Assembly: GCF_001439685.1 (NCBI RefSeq)
Contig: NZ_JYLH01000019.1
Coordinates: 1 to 64,000, forward strand
DNA from: Pseudomonas libanensis
Lineage (GTDB): Bacteria; Pseudomonadota; Gammaproteobacteria; Pseudomonadales; Pseudomonadaceae
DNA: 64,000 nucleotides
Direction of reading: 5' to 3'
The position numbers were made by a program, and so were the translations under genes. Below, piece after piece: positions 25,501 through 34,251 of the stretch (positions are counted from its first letter, which is position 1; each line of letters begins with the position of its first letter). The notes beneath the pieces were generated by a model, which searched no databases, was not told the origin of the DNA, and worked only from the letters and a program-made list of their open reading frames with translations.

Positions 25501-25873
25501 GGCGCCAGCGCGCGTTATGCATCCCGTAACGGGGAGAAGTCTTGAGCACCTGGAGCGCGTCCTTGAACCGACTGCGCAGGTGTTTCTGCTCGTTCTCCAC
25601 CCATTTCAAGGCTTGAGGGGGCGCCAGGCGTTCAGGTCGTTCGCGCCCACCGGCCCGTCGTCCGCCGACCACCACCATCGCCAACCCCCACAGCAGGAAT
25701 AACGCGCTGATGCTGGCCAGGCGGGCAGTCGGTCCTTGCCAGAAGCGGTGGTCGGCCACCGCCAGCAGCGGCCCGAAACACCACACCGATACAGCGCTGC
25801 AAAGCACCAACAGAAGGCTCCAGACCCAAACCCGACCCAGCGCGGCGCCAACGCCCTTGAAAAATGCGCTCAT
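22523..25873 (-). CDS. tssM: T6SS membrane complex subunit TssM (IcmF)
   Basis: This 1116-residue inner-membrane protein forms the T6SS trans-envelope complex with TssL and TssJ. There are two N-terminal helices (about residues 10-32 and 50-70), a cytoplasmic NTPase-like domain with Walker A GHQGSGKT, a further helix near residue 410, and a long periplasmic IcmF/VasK C-terminal part. Length is typical (about 1100-1200). The Walker A motif is complete. GGAG precedes the ATG; the gene lies 15 bases after tssL. Confidence 0.95.
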   Translation of the reverse strand: MSAFFKGVGAALGRVWVWSLLLVLCSAVSVWCFGPLLAVADHRFWQGPTARLASISALFLLWGLAMVVVGGRRAGGRERPERLAPPQALKWVENEQKHLRSRFKDALQVLKTSPRYGMHNARWRHDLPWYLMIGHQGSGKTQLLAAGGLQWPLDHADTRAQGNHCDWYFADAGVLIDAPGRYLSQPDSAVDAAGWATLLDRLRWRRSVRPLSGVVVTLSVDALLATTEYDLDQHARHVQSRMQDIQQSLHVDVPIYLVLTQADRLPGFTEFFDVPLREAPDDVLGQPLDGSCATDVTQVRQAVEQFLRRLNAELISRLHQERNVERRGLMLEFPQQAAQIGERICLFIESAFSAHRYQRINGLRGFYLTCAGDKHARFVQGLFSRVIFAEADLAGLQAPEQQRVRRRQGLLAMAVALVLGSAAALWMHSYSSNHQRLAQMAALTTAVLPVPQGHDDASSLLQLLDARLAATQVFPASAEVRLIDRAGLYQGEPSRPWVAQAYDQALRQHMLAWITAQLEEQVHASLGDREQLLDHLRAYLMLNARERRDNGWLAQHLTNHWAVRFAADMSTRKRLGQHLARLLERPFVTPLDDNLVAQAREALRGESLADVVYRVLREQARDLEPLRLAEGKVFAALDPPIPGFYTRRYVQFLDAQGPRLVNAIAQDNWVLGEATDLGSEDLRRLMIQLQQRYFGEYADAWSAALGRVRLRQTDNLREDAEQLTALTSAQSPLILLLQQLRENTRLLPGHELLDQVAQRSGELGVIAKAALGQAGLPDAGRRALQRRFEPLHQLLDEQQDPGAALSQALRLLDELHLQLTALNRDSAPEQAAFLRVKGRMEGQQDVIGNLRDAAARLPLPLAGWFEGVADVSWRHLLEQAYMHVNQRYQSEVYSLYAKAIRQRYPFNAHAASEVALEDFQEFFKPNGVMARFYDGYLRPFVSVDGARYRLRGLDGQSLPVSHSLLDQLMKAQVIRRSFFTPDQGELSVRFTLAPYSLDQSVSRAILRFGDQQLEYRHGPIVPMAFHWPTDADNGRSSLVLERGVDQRPLGIEKNAGAWSLFRFLDLLQKEPANGRNTQIFKADLAGLRANYLLASQRTPGPFDIGTWRTFRLAQQL

Positions 25874-25888
25874 TGATTGCTCCAGCGT

Positions 25889-26749
25889 TTACAAGGGCGT
25901 GCGGATCAGGTCCGACGCCAGAAATTGAAGGGGTTGCAACGCATCAGCGCGCTCCTGGCTCAGCAGCCAGGCGAACCCCGTATACATCGCCAGCAGACAG
26001 GCCAAAGTGGAGGCCACCCACCAGGCGGTCGGAATCACCCACAACCGCCTGCGCCTCGCCTGCCCAAGGGGGGTCGGTAATACGGGCCCTGTCGGCGCAT
26101 CCCCACGCACATGTCTGATCTGCCGATACAATGCATCGCGAACGGCTTCGACTTGCAACACACCTCTCTCCATGACCCGGTATTTCCCTTCGAAACCCAA
26201 GGACAGGCACAGGTACATCAGCTCGAGCATGGCCAGGTGCTTGAGCGGATCACGGGACAGTCGCTCCAGCAGTTGGAAAACCTTCTCGCCCCCGAAGGTC
26301 TCGTTATGGAAGCGGCTCAACAAGCTCATCTTCGACCAGTCGCTCTGCGCGCCCCACGGGGTGGTGACGACCGCCTCATCAAGCACGCTGCACAACACAT
26401 AGCGCGCGGACATGAGCTGGTTGTTTTCAACACCACCCTGCAAGGCACGGGTTTCGAATTGAGTCACAGCCAATGACAACCGATCGTTGAGCATGCCCAG
26501 GTCTTCACGCTCGGCGCTGACTTTGAGCCGCACAATTTCTGACAATAACTCTCCGGCTGCGGCGACCACCGGGTTGAGCCCCGCGTCGAAACTCTGCGCG
26601 TCAAGCAGATGGCCCGCGTAGATCATGCGGTCCTCAAGTTGCTCGTAGCGTGGCGGCGACGGGAAGTCCGTCAGCGGACCCTGTACAGGCCCATGGCTCT
26701 CGCGGTCGAGCAGGACGGTTTTTTCATCTTGTGAGTAGTCGCTGTCCAT
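25889..26749 (-). CDS. tssL: T6SS membrane complex subunit TssL (DotU/IcmH)
   Basis: This 286-residue protein has a polar N-terminal extension, the DotU-family helical cytoplasmic domain (LMYLCLSLGFEGKYRVM is a signature segment), and one C-terminal membrane helix (about residues 243-265) that tail-anchors it. There is no peptidoglycan-binding OmpA domain, so cell-wall anchoring would rely on another protein. The ATG at 26749 lies 5 bases after the tssK stop. Confidence 0.93.
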   Translation of the reverse strand: MDSDYSQDEKTVLLDRESHGPVQGPLTDFPSPPRYEQLEDRMIYAGHLLDAQSFDAGLNPVVAAAGELLSEIVRLKVSAEREDLGMLNDRLSLAVTQFETRALQGGVENNQLMSARYVLCSVLDEAVVTTPWGAQSDWSKMSLLSRFHNETFGGEKVFQLLERLSRDPLKHLAMLELMYLCLSLGFEGKYRVMERGVLQVEAVRDALYRQIRHVRGDAPTGPVLPTPLGQARRRRLWVIPTAWWVASTLACLLAMYTGFAWLLSQERADALQPLQFLASDLIRTPL

Positions 26750-26754
26750 GGCAT

Positions 26755-28083
26755 TCAGTTCCTGATGGCCCAAAAATCGAGTTCAAGCCCGACGAACTCA
26801 CCTCCCACATGGAAAGCGAAACCACCGGACTGCTCCAGCTGCGCGATATCGCGGGCACTCATGTCGAGCATGAAATAGGTCTTGGCGGCATGAAACGGAA
26901 TCTGCCGCGGCGCCACCGGCAGCGGTTTGACCTTGATCCCGGCAAGGTGCAGGTTGACCAACTCCCGTATGCGCTCTACCGGCCCAATCTTCAGATGAGC
27001 CGGCAGGCGCTGGCGCAGTTCCTCTGCGTCACACTGCGCCGTGGCGGCCAGGATGAATGTGGCCGCACCGAGCAATTTCAAATCGCTCACCGGGCACACC
27101 AGCACGCCGTACTGGCGTTGCTGCAGGGTCAATTCGACAGCATGCTGTTCCAGCACCATCGACAACACCGCTCGCACGGGCTCCATCAGCCCGCGAAAAC
27201 TCGCGCCCTGGTCACCATGCCGGTATTGCACATCCAGTTGCGCACGCTTGCTGTCGTTGGCGAAGGTTGATAACTCGCCAAGCATCGACACCAACGCGCG
27301 GAACACCGCCTCAGGACGCACCTGGGGCTGGCTCAGGCGGTGACGCAGTTCCAGCTCTGTGCGATTGATCACTTGCAGCATCAACAAGTCACCGATTTGC
27401 GCGCCAGCGCCGGTGCCTCCGGCGCGGATCCGCGCCGCAATGGCGTCGCCTCGGCTGGCAAGCAGGCCGATCACTTCCTTGAGACACGACGCCACATAGC
27501 CATGTGCCTGCACAAAAATGAACGACGGGAGGAAGTCCGTATCCAGGCTCAGGCCTCCCTCAGCGCTGGAATTGAGCACCTGCGCAATCTTGAGTTTGAC
27601 AAAGCGCTGGTCGCTCTGGCGCTCGCCCAGCAGCAGACGCAAATCGGGGCGTGCGCAGTGCACCTGGCAACGCGAATCCACCCCCACGTTGCTATCCCCC
27701 ACTTCCACTTCACAGCTCAGGTAACGCGCCAGGACATCGCTGTGCTGCGGTTGGCGCACTTCGACCTGATTGCCGGTCGCCAGGGGCAGCGCCAAGTAAA
27801 TCCCTTGCTGTTCCGTATTCGGCGGCACCTGCAATACCAAGGGTTCCATGGCTGCGCTCAACTCAAACAGGCTGCCGTCCGGCAAGACGCCGCTGGCCTG
27901 GTTGACCACCAGCTTGCCCAGGTTCAGGTACTGCACGTTGAGGTCCAGCGTCAGGAAACCCCAGGCGTCACTGCCCAGCAGGCGCGTCTGGTCAAGTTGC
28001 TGGTGGTAATAACGGTCGTTGTGCTGCAAGTGCTGTGGGCGCAACAACATGCCTTCCTGCCAGACGATTTTATGAATAGGCAT
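26755..28083 (-). CDS. tssK: T6SS baseplate subunit TssK
   Basis: This 442-residue protein connects the TssFGE baseplate to the membrane complex. The N-terminal family signature is clear (IVWQEGMLLRPQHLQ), and the length matches TssK/HsiJ (about 445). It is one base from the tssJ stop and 5 bases before tssL, in the conserved J-K-L-M order. Confidence 0.95.
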   Translation of the reverse strand: MPIHKIVWQEGMLLRPQHLQHNDRYYHQQLDQTRLLGSDAWGFLTLDLNVQYLNLGKLVVNQASGVLPDGSLFELSAAMEPLVLQVPPNTEQQGIYLALPLATGNQVEVRQPQHSDVLARYLSCEVEVGDSNVGVDSRCQVHCARPDLRLLLGERQSDQRFVKLKIAQVLNSSAEGGLSLDTDFLPSFIFVQAHGYVASCLKEVIGLLASRGDAIAARIRAGGTGAGAQIGDLLMLQVINRTELELRHRLSQPQVRPEAVFRALVSMLGELSTFANDSKRAQLDVQYRHGDQGASFRGLMEPVRAVLSMVLEQHAVELTLQQRQYGVLVCPVSDLKLLGAATFILAATAQCDAEELRQRLPAHLKIGPVERIRELVNLHLAGIKVKPLPVAPRQIPFHAAKTYFMLDMSARDIAQLEQSGGFAFHVGGEFVGLELDFWAIRN

Positions 28084-28084
28084 A

Positions 28085-28579
28085 TCAGCGCATCTCCAGG
28101 TCAGGCAAATGGCCGGCCACCCGAATGCCGGCCTGGTCCAGCACCAGCTCGGCCCGTGTCACTTTCTGGGCGGTGACAGGCACCAGCATCCGCCAGCGTA
28201 CATGGGGCAAGTCTCGATAAGCCGCGAGCACCCCCACGAAGCGACTGTCAGGCCCGACCCTGAGTTTGAGCGCCAGGCGGTCACCGGGGCGCAGTTCAAC
28301 TTCCTCACTGCTCACCCAGTCTTTCGCCAGCACCTGCTCAGCATGGCCATACAGGCTGAAGAAGTCGGCATTCTCGAAGGCCACGCCATGGCGCAATTCA
28401 ATCAGGTGGACCACCACTGGAGACGGTCGACCGTGCAAGTCAGGGTTGACCTGTTCGCTGGCGGTCAGCACCAGGTCCAACTTGGTCAACGTCGAAAAAG
28501 GCGAAATCGCGCTGCAGCCAGCCAACAGACCGGGCAGGAGCAGCAGGGCTGCAAGGGTAATTCGATACATGACTCTCAT
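28085..28579 (-). CDS. tssJ: T6SS outer-membrane lipoprotein TssJ
   Basis: This 164-residue lipoprotein has a signal peptide with lipobox LLAGC (Cys about residue 22), followed by a small beta-rich domain typical of TssJ. It anchors the membrane complex to the outer membrane through TssM. The ATG at 28579 overlaps the tagH stop (ATGA); a second ATG three codons later is possible. Confidence 0.92.
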   Translation of the reverse strand: MRVMYRITLAALLLLPGLLAGCSAISPFSTLTKLDLVLTASEQVNPDLHGRPSPVVVHLIELRHGVAFENADFFSLYGHAEQVLAKDWVSSEEVELRPGDRLALKLRVGPDSRFVGVLAAYRDLPHVRWRMLVPVTAQKVTRAELVLDQAGIRVAGHLPDLEMR

Positions 28580-29766
28580 CCTGGGAAATCCATGTGCAAG
28601 GCGCCGATCAAGCGAACCTGCTCTTCGTAGGCCTTGGCAAAATCACCTTCCAGCGCACGCCGACTCAACTGCTCATCCGCCGCCAACCACTGGTAGTAAC
28701 GCTGGTAAGCCCGCCAGTGCCACGCATCCGCGAAAAACCTGGGCGGCCTGCCCTGGGACTCAAAGCGCCCCAGCAGGTAGCTGGGCTCGAAGGCGGCCCT
28801 GGCGTTACGCAGCGCGCTTCGGCATGCGGCCAGCAGCGCGGCTTGACGCACTTGCAGGTCCCGATGGGCCTGGATGACCGCCCGTTCAGCGGACAGCTGG
28901 CCCAGTACCTGCGAACCCAGCATTGCGGCTATCGCAGCCCCCGTATCGGGACACATCTTCAAAGGGTTCCGGGCCAGGTCCAGGCTGGCACCTGGTGCCG
29001 AGGCCAACTCGCTGTTCAGGTCGTCAAAGGTGCGCAGCGTTTGTTGCAGGCCGTTCACCCCCAGGTGGAACAGGCGCGCCACCTTGACTGCCAGGGCTTC
29101 GCGGCCGGACCTCTCGAGGGTATTCAGGTCGATGCCCAACGCTGTTGCAAACTGCCCCCAGAACAGCTCGTCGGAGGGCGCCGCCACCGCTATCGGCTCC
29201 ACCGCGCCAGGCGCCACCACGGGATCGACCGGGCCAGGCATTATCAGGTGTTCCCGCTCGGCACCCTGGCTGTCAACCCACGTACCGGGCTCATCGACGA
29301 ACTCGCTCAATGCCTCCAGGTCCGCCGAGCGGGCCTGTCGCGGGTGATCATGGTCCAGCGCATGCAGAGGATCCGAAGACAGGAATGCGTCATCTGGAAT
29401 CGGCACCCCCGTGATAACCCGCTGCTCGCTGCCGTGGCGCGGCGCTTCCAGCAATTGTGCCCGTATCGTCACTGGCCCAAGGTCAAATACATCGCCATCA
29501 CTGATCAAGCGCGCCTGCCCTTTGCGCAGGCGTTCGGCACTGCCCGATACCCCGGTCCCATTGCGGCTGATATCCGTCAGGAAATAGCGGCCTTCACGAT
29601 AGCCCACCAAGCCGTGATGGCTGGAGAGCACGCGGCTCGGATCGGGTATTACCCAGTCACACCCGGAACCGCGGCCGATCACACCGCCTGTGCCGTCAAA
29701 TACTTTGCGGGCCAAGGGTATGTTTTTCGCGCGTTCGACCTCACAGACCTCAAACACCAGTTGCAT
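28576..29766 (-). CDS. tagH: T6SS FHA-domain protein TagH (Fha)
   Basis: This 396-residue protein begins with an FHA domain (about residues 20-95). It has the phosphothreonine-recognition residues visible in IGRGSGC, the SSHHG loop and DISRNGTG. The C-terminal half is the TagH-specific helical domain. It should read the Stk/Stp phosphorylation state and promote assembly. I chose the ATG at 29766 because GGAGGGGG precedes it; an ATG at 29787 (7 more residues) overlaps the orfX stop as ATGA and is also possible. Confidence 0.9.
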   Translation of the reverse strand: MQLVFEVCEVERAKNIPLARKVFDGTGGVIGRGSGCDWVIPDPSRVLSSHHGLVGYREGRYFLTDISRNGTGVSGSAERLRKGQARLISDGDVFDLGPVTIRAQLLEAPRHGSEQRVITGVPIPDDAFLSSDPLHALDHDHPRQARSADLEALSEFVDEPGTWVDSQGAEREHLIMPGPVDPVVAPGAVEPIAVAAPSDELFWGQFATALGIDLNTLERSGREALAVKVARLFHLGVNGLQQTLRTFDDLNSELASAPGASLDLARNPLKMCPDTGAAIAAMLGSQVLGQLSAERAVIQAHRDLQVRQAALLAACRSALRNARAAFEPSYLLGRFESQGRPPRFFADAWHWRAYQRYYQWLAADEQLSRRALEGDFAKAYEEQVRLIGALHMDFPG

Positions 29767-29783
29767 CCTCTGGCCCCCTCCAC

Positions 29784-29915
29784 TCATTGGCCACGGGTGA
29801 TCGCCTGAGGGTCGCCCAACGGACGGTACTCGGCATCATCAAAGACGGTGTTGGCGCTACAGCCGCCCAACAAACACAGCACCAGCAAAACGGCTTGCAA
29901 CGGACGATCAGGCAT
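29784..29915 (-). CDS. small T6SS lipoprotein (OrfX-like)
   Basis: This 43-residue frame is easily missed. It begins with Met at 29915 after AGGGAG, has a hydrophobic stretch (VLLVLCLLGG) ending in a lipobox LLGGC (Cys19), and a 24-residue acidic mature tail. It lies exactly between sfa and tagH, where P. aeruginosa HSI-II has the small gene called orfX (from memory). It overlaps a possible tagH start by four bases. Its role in secretion is unknown. Confidence 0.75.
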   Translation of the reverse strand: MPDRPLQAVLLVLCLLGGCSANTVFDDAEYRPLGDPQAITRGQ

Positions 29916-29950
29916 CCGGTTTCTCCCTCAGTGAAAATCAAGTACGCCAT

Positions 29951-31480
29951 TCAGCGCTCTTCCCTGGCCTTGCCAACGGGAATGTTCAAGCGCGCCAGCC
30001 GGTAAAGCAGCGTGCGTCGCGCGACCCCCAACTCCCGTGCGGTACGGGTGCGGTTACCCTGGTTCTTGTGCAGGCAATCAAGCAGGAATACCCGCTCTAC
30101 CCGTTCCATACGCTGGCGTAGCGTCACGTCGTCAGCAGTCGGTGCCGGCGCCAGTGGCATCGACAGGTGCACCGGTAGAATCAGATTGTCGTCACACAGC
30201 AGCACGGCGCGTTCGACCAGGCATTTGAGCTCGCGCACATTGCCGGGAAAGCTGTGGCTCGACAGCTGATCGAGGGCCGTGTTCGACCACTCAACCGGCG
30301 CCCTGCCCAACTGCGCGCAGGCCTGATCGGTGAAATGCCGGGCCAGTTGCAGCACATCGCCGTCGCGCTCACGCAGGGCGGGCAATTGGAGGGGAAACTG
30401 CGCAAGCCGGTAATACAGGTCTTCGCGAAAACGCCCCTCGGCGACCATGGCCGCCAGGTCGCGATGAGTCGCGGCGATGATGCGCACATCGACCTTGTGC
30501 GCCGCACTGGCGCCCAGCGGACGAATCTCGCCTTCCTGCAGAACCCGCAACAACTTGGCTTGCAATAGCAGCGGCATGTCACCGATTTCATCGAGCAACA
30601 ACGTACCGCCGTCGGCAGCGTCAAACAGCCCCGCATGATTGCGGTCTGCACCGGTAAACGCACCTTTGCGATAGCCGAACAGCTCGCTCTCCAGCAACCC
30701 TTCGGCAAATGCCGCACAGTTCTGCACGACAAAGGCCTTGGCACTGCGCGGGCCCGCTGCGTGAATGGCCCGGGCCACCACCTCCTTGCCAGTGCCGGTC
30801 TCGCCGAACAGCAGGACGGTGTAAGGGGTATGCAGGACTTTGCTGATCAACTGGCGCGTCTGTGCCATGGCTGCACTGTTGCCGATCAAGCCGCATGCCC
30901 CGGCCAACGGCGCAGCCTGCCTCGGCGGCGCGCCAACCCTGGTGCGCCCGCCGCGCAGCACGTGCAGCCGGTGCACGGCAAAACTGCCCAGTTGGCCAAG
31001 GGATACTGCATAGCTGTACAACTGGATCGGACGTTGACTGGCACACAACAACACGCCGGTAAGCCGTTCAGATCCACTGAACAGCGGCACGCTCAGCAGT
31101 GCACGCCACGGTGCCGGCGACACAGGCAGGAAGCGGGTGTCATAGCAACTGCCTTGTACCTCATCGAGACTGAGGGCGGCGCGTTGGTTCAAGGTGTAGT
31201 GCAGCAGTTGTTGATTGCGCAGGTCGGCGCACGAGCCTGCCAAGTCCAGTGAAGGCCCGTCGGGAAAATGTTGGGCGACAAGCTCCAGTCGGTCCGTGGT
31301 TTCATCGAACAGATACAACTGGCTGAGCTCGCACTGAGCCAGTTGCGCGACGTGCGCAACGCATTTCCCAGGCAGCACGTGTTCATCATGTTCAAACCCC
31401 AGGCGGGTGAAGCAGGCGGACAGCGCATCGACAGTGAATGCACATGTGCCGGTCAGCGCTTGCGCGTCCTCATTAAGCAT
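29951..31480 (-). CDS. sfa: sigma-54-dependent activator of the T6SS (Sfa-like)
   Basis: This 509-residue enhancer-binding protein has an N-terminal GAF-like sensor (about residues 1-175), a central AAA+ domain and a C-terminal Fis-type helix-turn-helix. The AAA+ domain has Walker A GETGTGKE, the sigma-54 contact loop GAFTGA, Walker B LLLDEIGDM and the arginine-finger region. The N-terminal domain lacks a receiver aspartate, so activation is ligand- or protein-driven. I chose the ATG at 31480 (GGAG 9 bases upstream); 31486 is the alternative. A candidate -24/-12 site lies upstream of hcp. Confidence 0.9.
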   Translation of the reverse strand: MLNEDAQALTGTCAFTVDALSACFTRLGFEHDEHVLPGKCVAHVAQLAQCELSQLYLFDETTDRLELVAQHFPDGPSLDLAGSCADLRNQQLLHYTLNQRAALSLDEVQGSCYDTRFLPVSPAPWRALLSVPLFSGSERLTGVLLCASQRPIQLYSYAVSLGQLGSFAVHRLHVLRGGRTRVGAPPRQAAPLAGACGLIGNSAAMAQTRQLISKVLHTPYTVLLFGETGTGKEVVARAIHAAGPRSAKAFVVQNCAAFAEGLLESELFGYRKGAFTGADRNHAGLFDAADGGTLLLDEIGDMPLLLQAKLLRVLQEGEIRPLGASAAHKVDVRIIAATHRDLAAMVAEGRFREDLYYRLAQFPLQLPALRERDGDVLQLARHFTDQACAQLGRAPVEWSNTALDQLSSHSFPGNVRELKCLVERAVLLCDDNLILPVHLSMPLAPAPTADDVTLRQRMERVERVFLLDCLHKNQGNRTRTARELGVARRTLLYRLARLNIPVGKAREER

Positions 31481-31492
31481 GGTCATCAGCTC

Positions 31493-32500
31493 CTAATAAA
31501 GATTGCCGGCGAGCGTCACCACGCCATCGGCGCGCTCATGTTCCAGCCAACTGGTCCAACCCAGGCGGCAAGCGTTGTCCTGGCCAATGTGCAGCGCCTT
31601 GATTTCGCTGCGTGCCATCACCAGGCGCAGGTCATAGTCCAAAGGACTGCCAGTAGCCAGGCGCACCAGTGCACACAGCGGCTGATGGGCCTTTCCAGTC
31701 GGCAGGAAGTCGTGAAACCGTTGCCAGCCCAGCGCCTGCAACTGCACCCTGAACTTGCCGCAGCGGTCCGCAACCTGCTGCCCCAGGACCAGGTCCTCAC
31801 CGAGTGCACAATTGGCGCGCCCCAGGCCGTTGCGCTGCACAGGGTTGATATCAACCCGGCGCTCGACCCATGGCTCGATGAACAACGCGTCGTGCTTGAA
31901 GTAGTGGCGCAGCACGGACTCGATCACGGCAGCCGAGCGCGCCCGCAGGCTCAACAGCCCCAGGTAAGGCAGAAGGTGTTTGCAGTCCAACTGGGATGCC
32001 CGTCGTATCGCGTCGCCGCCCAGGCCGATCAGCGCAAACATCTGTGCGGAGAACGCATCGTTGGCACCCGTCTGGAAACACGCCCGATAGCGATACTTAC
32101 GCCAGATCGGCAGCATCAGACGGTGCAGGCGGTGGTGAAACATATCCAGGAAGTCGCGGGTAGGATTACCTCCTGGCTGTTCGGCAAGCGCCTGCTCGGC
32201 ATAAAACGCCGGCAGTGGCGACCCTGCACCAAATAGCCCCAGCACGTTGAGGCGCAGGCGGGCACGCAAACCCCCGTGGTCCATGAAGAACTCCACCCGG
32301 TCAATATCATGTGCCGCAAACCCCAGGCTCGGGTTGGCCTGGAATTCCAGTTGGTCGTACAACGCATCTTCGTCCAGCAGTGGATGCGCTTCGCGCAACC
32401 GTTCGGTCACCTGCAAGACCGCCTGGAACAGCGTGTACTCGCGGATAACACGGCAAAGCCGGGTCAGAGCAGGGGTTGCTGGCCCGTCCGGGATGGCCAT
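31493..32500 (-). CDS. tssG: T6SS baseplate subunit TssG
   Basis: This 335-residue protein matches the TssG/VasB family: N-terminal LFQAVLQVTERL, a NPSLGFAAHDIDRVE segment, and LLGLFGAGSPLP-like core. It forms the baseplate wedge with TssF and TssE. The ATG at 32500 has AAGGAG upstream and overlaps the tssF end by 37 bases. The much longer open frame to 32857 is inside tssF and has non-protein-like composition. In HSI-II clusters clpV follows here; in this window sfa follows at once. Confidence 0.93.
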   Translation of the reverse strand: MAIPDGPATPALTRLCRVIREYTLFQAVLQVTERLREAHPLLDEDALYDQLEFQANPSLGFAAHDIDRVEFFMDHGGLRARLRLNVLGLFGAGSPLPAFYAEQALAEQPGGNPTRDFLDMFHHRLHRLMLPIWRKYRYRACFQTGANDAFSAQMFALIGLGGDAIRRASQLDCKHLLPYLGLLSLRARSAAVIESVLRHYFKHDALFIEPWVERRVDINPVQRNGLGRANCALGEDLVLGQQVADRCGKFRVQLQALGWQRFHDFLPTGKAHQPLCALVRLATGSPLDYDLRLVMARSEIKALHIGQDNACRLGWTSWLEHERADGVVTLAGNLY

Positions 32501-34251
32501 AGATACACATCTCCTTGTGTGCTGAGGACCCGCAACTCGTGATACGAATTGAGGTTGGCATAGAGTGCAAAGAACTGGTTGATGACAGAGGCGAACAGAA
32601 ACAGATCGCCCTGGCCGACGAAGCCTTGGGGATCGACGGTCAGGTCGATGCGCAGCCCCCGGATGGGCAGCCCACGGTGCAGCCGGTCCACCGCCTCGTG
32701 GCGTATGGAACGCAACGCGCCCAGCCTTTTCTGGCTGACCTTGAGTGCCTGTCGATCGTGATAGCGCGGCAGGTCGTAGGTTTCGAGAACCACTTTCAAG
32801 GCATTGATATCGGTCAACGACAGGTAGTTGAGCGACATGTTGCTGATCAGCCTCCACAGGAAATCCTGTTCCAGGGGCGGCGTGAAGCTCGCGGTAGGCG
32901 TCGTGATGTTGTGAAACGTCAACGACTCCGGTGCCTGCTCGCCCGGCTGGTTGATTTCGCCTGGACGGACCTGTTGCGCCAGGTTGCTATTGGTACAGGT
33001 CAGTTCGACCGACAACGTTTCCTGGCCCTGTGCGCGCCGAGTGCCAAAGCCCATCCAGGTGTCCAGCCCGCCATGCTGCACCGACGAGCGTTGGCGAATG
33101 CTGTAGCTGGGAGGCGCAGCCAGCGATTCGTGGCGTGCATCATGTTCAAAGGACTCGAACGGCACGTAGGTTTGGTGACCCAACCCACCAGGGCGCCACC
33201 CGGTGACCCGGTCCACGGAGAACACACTGGCGTGCCCCGGCGCATATCCACCGGGCATCAGGAGGTACTCATCCTGCTTGGCGTCCAGGCGAATGGGAAT
33301 CGCGTCTTGATTGAACAGGTTGACGATAGGCGTGCAGTACAGCTTCACGTTATCCAGGCTCGGGCGCAGGTCATCGCGCCCCTGCGTGTGCAATTGAAAG
33401 CGCACGACCATCCCCTGCGCCTGCTTGAGCAGCTCGCAAGGCAGTGTGTGCAGTACATTAAGTCCTTCAACATCGACAAACAGGTACTTCTCGGGAAAGG
33501 CAAAGTACTCCTGCAGGTGGCGGTAACCACCGAACGTATTTTGCGGGTAAGGCATCAGCGCCTGTTCCGGGGCAAAACCCACGGGCTGAACCTGGTCGGC
33601 ACTGAGGCGTAGCGTCACGGGATGTCCATCGGCGGTGTTGAGCGGCAAGCCGTCGTGGCCCGACAGCAACACCTGGATACCATCAAGATGGCGCAGCAGG
33701 CCAAGGTACAAGCCCTGGCTGACGTAGTGGTCGCCGGCCAGGTGCAACCGCAACGAATCAAACGCCAGGTCATTGAAGCTGCCTTCGGCGCTCATGGTCA
33801 GGCACAGGTCCAGCCACGCGCCTTCGCCTTGGCACCGGTACTCCAGGCCGCTCAGTTGCAGGGGCATTACGTCGGTGTCATAGCAGGTGCGAAAGCGGCA
33901 ACGCTCACCCTCGATCGGCGTACTTTCCACCGCAGTGTCCCGCGCCACTCGGACGCTGGGGCCTGCACGCTTCAAGGGGTCAAACTGCAGGATGCTGAAG
34001 GCCGGGATTGGCCGCATATAATTGGGCCACAGCAAGTGCATCAACGAATGCGTCAACTCCGGCAGTTCGTCATCGAGCTTCTGGCGCAGGCGCCCGGTCA
34101 GAAACGCAAAGCCCTCCAGCAATCGCTCGACGTCCGGGTCCTGGCCGGCCTCTGCGAGAAACGGCGCCAGGGCAGGATTGCGCTCGGCAAATCGCCGCCC
34201 GAGTTGGCGCAGGGCACTGAGCTCGTGTTGAAAATAACGGTTAATGGTCAT
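32464..34251 (-). CDS. tssF: T6SS baseplate subunit TssF
   Basis: This 595-residue protein carries the TssF/VasA signature at its N-terminus (YFQHELSALRQLGRRFAERNP, then DPDVERLLEGFAFLTGR) and the expected length (about 590-620). It is the main baseplate wedge subunit. I start it at the ATG 34251, which overlaps the tssE stop by 11 bases. Residues before it in the longer frame (34278) are inside tssE. Confidence 0.94.
   Translation of the reverse strand: MTINRYFQHELSALRQLGRRFAERNPALAPFLAEAGQDPDVERLLEGFAFLTGRLRQKLDDELPELTHSLMHLLWPNYMRPIPAFSILQFDPLKRAGPSVRVARDTAVESTPIEGERCRFRTCYDTDVMPLQLSGLEYRCQGEGAWLDLCLTMSAEGSFNDLAFDSLRLHLAGDHYVSQGLYLGLLRHLDGIQVLLSGHDGLPLNTADGHPVTLRLSADQVQPVGFAPEQALMPYPQNTFGGYRHLQEYFAFPEKYLFVDVEGLNVLHTLPCELLKQAQGMVVRFQLHTQGRDDLRPSLDNVKLYCTPIVNLFNQDAIPIRLDAKQDEYLLMPGGYAPGHASVFSVDRVTGWRPGGLGHQTYVPFESFEHDARHESLAAPPSYSIRQRSSVQHGGLDTWMGFGTRRAQGQETLSVELTCTNSNLAQQVRPGEINQPGEQAPESLTFHNITTPTASFTPPLEQDFLWRLISNMSLNYLSLTDINALKVVLETYDLPRYHDRQALKVSQKRLGALRSIRHEAVDRLHRGLPIRGLRIDLTVDPQGFVGQGDLFLFASVINQFFALYANLNSYHELRVLSTQGDVYLWPSRTGQQPLL

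Noticed and set aside
29750..29950. 66-codon minus-strand frame overlapping orfX
   Set aside because: The neighbouring frame encodes a coherent lipoprotein with a lipobox and ribosome site; this one does not.
32501..32857. N-terminal extension of tssG
   Set aside because: The extra 119 codons lie wholly inside tssF in another frame, and AAGGAG precedes the ATG at 32500.
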